Position numbers and translations under genes: made by a program. Under the pieces are notes generated by a model, which ran no database searches, was not told where the DNA came from, and saw only the letters and a list, made by a program, of their open reading frames with translations. A DNA stretch of 57,805 nt from Planctomycetaceae bacterium. GTDB lineage: Bacteria > Planctomycetota > Planctomycetia > Pirellulales > PNKZ01. Shown here piece by piece: positions 55,279 to 57,805 of this stretch (position 1 is its first letter; the number at the start of each line of letters is the position of its first letter). The stretch spans positions 1-57,805 of the forward strand of contig JAEUIN010000193.1 of NCBI GenBank assembly GCA_016793115.1, in the 5' to 3' direction.

Positions 55279-55734
55279 ATGCCGCTCTATGAAGCCGTCA
55301 CCGATCCGATGCGCCAGGCCGACGTCGTCCGTCGCCGCCGCTACGGCGTGATCGAAACTTGCGACGGCCGGCTGGTGCGCATTCTCTATCGGCCCTACCC
55401 CAAAACGGCGACGGCCTTCGGCGGGAGGCTGCTTGGCAGACTGTCGCATCGACTTCGCCGCGGCAATCGTTGTCGGTTATACTTTAATGAACCGAGGAGT
55501 TGCCCCGGGTTCATCGCGCTGCGTTATGTGGAAAGTACGCGCGATGCCGACTACGCCACCTTTCGCCGCGCCCTGGTCGCGCTCGATGATGTGGCTCGAC
55601 TCAAAAACGCCGACGCTCTGGTATGCGACGCCGCGAATCTTCGAATTTCCGACCGCTTTCTGGCCCGCCTCGGTTGGGTTCCGCATGCGCCCATGTTCGG
55701 TCATCGCAATTTCATCAAGCGTCTGAAAAGCTGA
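55279..55734 (+). CDS. Unknown basic protein, 151 residues
   Basis: I do not recognise a family with confidence. The protein has YEAVTDPMRQADVVRRRRYGVIE at the N-terminus, a middle part with LYFNEPRSCPGFIALRYVE and VALDDVARLKNADALVCDAAN, and the C-terminal ARLGWVPHAPMFGHRNFIKR. That last part resembles the acceptor-side end of some GNAT-like acyltransferases, but the acetyl-CoA loop is missing. It lies between the prepilin peptidase and TPR genes on the same strand and may be part of that operon. The start is the ATG at 55279, without a clear ribosome binding site. Confidence 0.6.
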   Translation: MPLYEAVTDPMRQADVVRRRRYGVIETCDGRLVRILYRPYPKTATAFGGRLLGRLSHRLRRGNRCRLYFNEPRSCPGFIALRYVESTRDADYATFRRALVALDDVARLKNADALVCDAANLRISDRFLARLGWVPHAPMFGHRNFIKRLKS

Positions 55735-55759
55735 CGCCCTTGCCGCGCGAGGGGCGGGC

Positions 55760-57604
55760 ATGAGCTCGGCGAACGTCGTGGAGAATGCGCCCGACCTCGC
55801 CGCGCGGACCGTTTGCTCCGCCGTATCGGAAGCCCGGGCGCGCCGCTTCGGCTGGATCGCAATCGTCGTCTGCGTCGGGCTCGCCTACGCCAATTCCTTT
55901 CAGAGCCCGTTTATCTTCGACGGGGCCAACTACCTGAAAGACGGCGAGACCGTCCGCACGTTGCGGCCCCTTTCCCAATTCGTCGCCAACGTCGAAGCCC
56001 TCAAGGCGATGTCGCGCATCGTCACGTATTTCACGTTTGCGTGCGATTATGCCCTGGGAGAGCTGCTTTTCGACGACGGCTACGAGGTCCGCCTGTGGCA
56101 TGCGACGAGTACTTTGATCCATCTCGTCGGCGCACTGGCGCTCTACGGCGTCGCTCGACACGGTTTCGCTTCGTTCCGTGCGCGCGATTGGTTCGGCGGC
56201 GTCGCCGAACGGGCCGCCTTGGTCACGGCGCTGTTGTGGGGCGTGCATCCGCTCAACACCCAGAGCGTCACCTATCTTTATCAGCGGCAAGAGTCGCTGA
56301 TGGGCATGTTCTACTTGCTCACGCTCTATCTGTTCACGCGCTTTGCATCGACCGGGCGGATTCGCTGGGCCGCCGGTTCGCTCGCGGCGTGTACTCTCGG
56401 CATGGGCGCGAAAGAAGTCATGGTCACTGCGCCGTTGGTCGTGCTGTGGTACGACTTGGTGTTTTGCCCGTGCACTTGGAGCGAGTTTTTCCGCCGGCGC
56501 GGCCTCTACCATGTCTTGCTGTTCGCGACGATCGGCGTCGCCGTTGCGCTGATGCTTTGGATCGGCGAAGCCTATCGTGACGCCGGCATTCTCGACACTC
56601 GCCGCATCACCCCGATGGAATACGCGCTGACTCAGCCGGGGATCATCCTCCGCTATCTGCGACTGACGTTCTTTCCCTACGGTTTGAATATCGACTACGC
56701 CTGGCCCAAGGCGGTCACCTGGCCGTGGCCGACCGAGGAGAATCCGCGTATCGTTTGGTGGCCGACTGAAGCCGATTGGGGAGCCGTGCTGCGCCCCCTT
56801 GCGGTCATCCTCGGGCTGTTGATCCTCACCCTGATCTTGATGATTCGTCGCCCGGCCGTCGGGTTTTTGGCAGGGGCGTTTTTCGTTACGCTTGCTCCTA
56901 GTTCGAGCTTTGCGCCGATCGTCGATCTGTGCTTCGAGCATCGCATGTATCTCTCGGCGGCGCCGCTCATGGCCCTCTTGGTCGTCGCCGTACACATGGT
57001 GTTTCGCACCGCGCAAAGTCGTCCGAATGCGTCGCGCCGTGTTTTGGCGGCGACCGAATCGACGGCGACCGTCTGCGTCGTCATCGCCCTAATCGGACTC
57101 ACCTTGCTGCGCAACTACGATTATCGCAGCGAATTGGCTCTCTGGCGCGACTCGGCCGCGAAGGCTCCTCGCAATCATCGCGCTCAATACAACTACGGCG
57201 TTTATCTTCAAATCGACGGACAAGCCGAGGAGGCAATCGCGCAGTATCACAAGGCGCTCGAGCTGCAGCCGTCGTACGTCGATGCCAATCTGAATTTGGC
57301 CGGCCTCGCGTTTTACTACAAGCGCTACGACGACGCCGTGATTCACTACGACGACATCTTGGTCTACGAGCCGGACAACGAGAAGGCGCTGTACGGCTTA
57401 GCCGAGGTCGCCAAGGAACGCGGCGACCCGGTCGTCGCCCGCTATCATCTCGACCGGCTGCTCGCAGCCCATCCGAACCACGCCGACGGCCAAGCCATGC
57501 GCCGTGAGGTCCAGGCCGACATGGAGCGATTGCGACAATCGCCGCCGTTTGTCGCGCCGACGCCGGCCGTCGGACCGACGCGAACGGCGACGAGCGGTCC
57601 ATAG
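55760..57604 (+). CDS. Polytopic membrane protein with C-terminal TPR repeats (TMTC-like)
   Basis: The 614-residue protein has about ten membrane spans over residues 25-460, with loop motifs FDGANYLKDGETVR, LWGVHPLNTQSVTYLYQRQE and FEHRMYLSAAPLMAL. At least three tetratricopeptide repeats follow at about 473-590 (YNYGVYLQIDGQAEEAIAQY, DANLNLAGLAFYYKRYDDAV, KALYGLAEVAKERGDPVVAR). The layout resembles GT-C glycosyltransferase-like proteins with TPR tails, such as eukaryotic TMTC O-mannosyltransferases. The ATG has GAGGGG 6 nt upstream. A role in protein or polysaccharide glycosylation is possible but unproven. Confidence 0.8.
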   Translation: MSSANVVENAPDLAARTVCSAVSEARARRFGWIAIVVCVGLAYANSFQSPFIFDGANYLKDGETVRTLRPLSQFVANVEALKAMSRIVTYFTFACDYALGELLFDDGYEVRLWHATSTLIHLVGALALYGVARHGFASFRARDWFGGVAERAALVTALLWGVHPLNTQSVTYLYQRQESLMGMFYLLTLYLFTRFASTGRIRWAAGSLAACTLGMGAKEVMVTAPLVVLWYDLVFCPCTWSEFFRRRGLYHVLLFATIGVAVALMLWIGEAYRDAGILDTRRITPMEYALTQPGIILRYLRLTFFPYGLNIDYAWPKAVTWPWPTEENPRIVWWPTEADWGAVLRPLAVILGLLILTLILMIRRPAVGFLAGAFFVTLAPSSSFAPIVDLCFEHRMYLSAAPLMALLVVAVHMVFRTAQSRPNASRRVLAATESTATVCVVIALIGLTLLRNYDYRSELALWRDSAAKAPRNHRAQYNYGVYLQIDGQAEEAIAQYHKALELQPSYVDANLNLAGLAFYYKRYDDAVIHYDDILVYEPDNEKALYGLAEVAKERGDPVVARYHLDRLLAAHPNHADGQAMRREVQADMERLRQSPPFVAPTPAVGPTRTATSGP

Positions 57605-57805
57605 CCGTCGGCAGCGACTTCCCCGAACGCACCTCCGATACCGGCTCCCCGTCCGCCGCCGACGCCGTAGTTTGCTAAACCTCGAGTTTTCTCGGCTTTC
57701 GGCGTGCCGGCACGCCGGGGATGTCAGTGGTCTCGACAAAGCAAATCAGAAACCATAGCACCCCCGACAAAAAGTCACGAGCCGGGAAGCAAGGCGAAGA
57801 TGAAC
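57605..57805. other. Terminal non-coding stretch
   Basis: No gene is seen to the end of the window. The only marked feature is the palindrome at 57700-57717. Confidence 0.4.
57700..57717. repeat. 18-bp perfect palindrome
   Basis: CGGCGTGCCGGCACGCCG is its own reverse complement and lies about 100 bp after the TPR gene. It could fold into a short hairpin and resembles dispersed GC-rich intergenic repeats; it could also be a protein-binding site. Confidence 0.55.

Overview
This is a GC-rich bacterial window that reads like a planctomycete chromosome, probably Pirellulales-like. That placement is an inference from gene content. The pointers are a very large SecA with a mid-protein insert, a GldF-GldG fused ABC permease next to a DUF4340 protein, DUF1571 and PQQ-propeller proteins, Kdo transferase, many stand-alone genes with weak or absent Shine-Dalgarno sites, and a rich set of hairpin-forming intergenic repeats. 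I saw no tRNA, rRNA, CRISPR array, IS element, prophage or replication origin.

Layout. 1-3.7 kb (minus strand): two nucleotide-sugar pyrophosphorylases, separated by a heptanucleotide tandem array, and a metallo-beta-lactamase-fold phosphodiesterase. 4-9.8 kb (plus): secA, a RelB/ParE-like toxin-antitoxin pair, and waaA carrying an in-frame palindromic repeat. 10.1-16.1 kb (plus): a gliding-type ABC system (ATPase, fused GldF/GldG, DUF4340). 16.2-18.5 kb: metK with a promoter and leader hairpin, an unknown membrane protein and a 42-residue microprotein. 18.5-24.8 kb (mostly minus): hydrolase, DUF1571 Tat-type protein, a pair of small ORFs, cupin, Prc protease, CbiX. 24.8-28.1 kb: FHA-GAF-sigma54 activator and a PQQ propeller. 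28.1-36.7 kb: 5-oxoprolinase, MFS exporter, PaaK-like ligase, DUF1445 (D-glutamate cyclase family) and a class V aminotransferase, which together may be a 5-oxoproline / D-glutamate catabolic locus. 36.8-41.2 kb: DUF971, rhomboid, zinc-ribbon/LURP-one-like protein, S9 peptidase. 41.4-57.6 kb (all plus): ComEC, a SpoIIAA-like protein, rpsO with a long structured leader, pnp with a strong intrinsic terminator, a soluble histidine kinase and an NtrC-type regulator, endonuclease-type mutL, a trifunctional AroD-AroE-AroK fusion overlapping a prepilin peptidase by 4 bp, an unknown gene and a membrane TPR protein.

Themes. Several genes belong to the envelope and export (SecA, WaaA, nucleotide-sugar synthesis, GldFG, Prc, rhomboid, prepilin peptidase, ComEC). 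Two sigma54-type activators lie 24 kb apart. Most candidate novelties are RNA leaders, repeats that touch coding sequence, and gene fusions, not an obvious new defence island. The best leads are the rpsO leader RNA, the repeat inside waaA, the 5-oxoproline locus, the AroDEK fusion and the heptamer array abutting the manC start codon. Antisense ORFs, some over 1200 codons, are abundant because of the codon bias and were left out.
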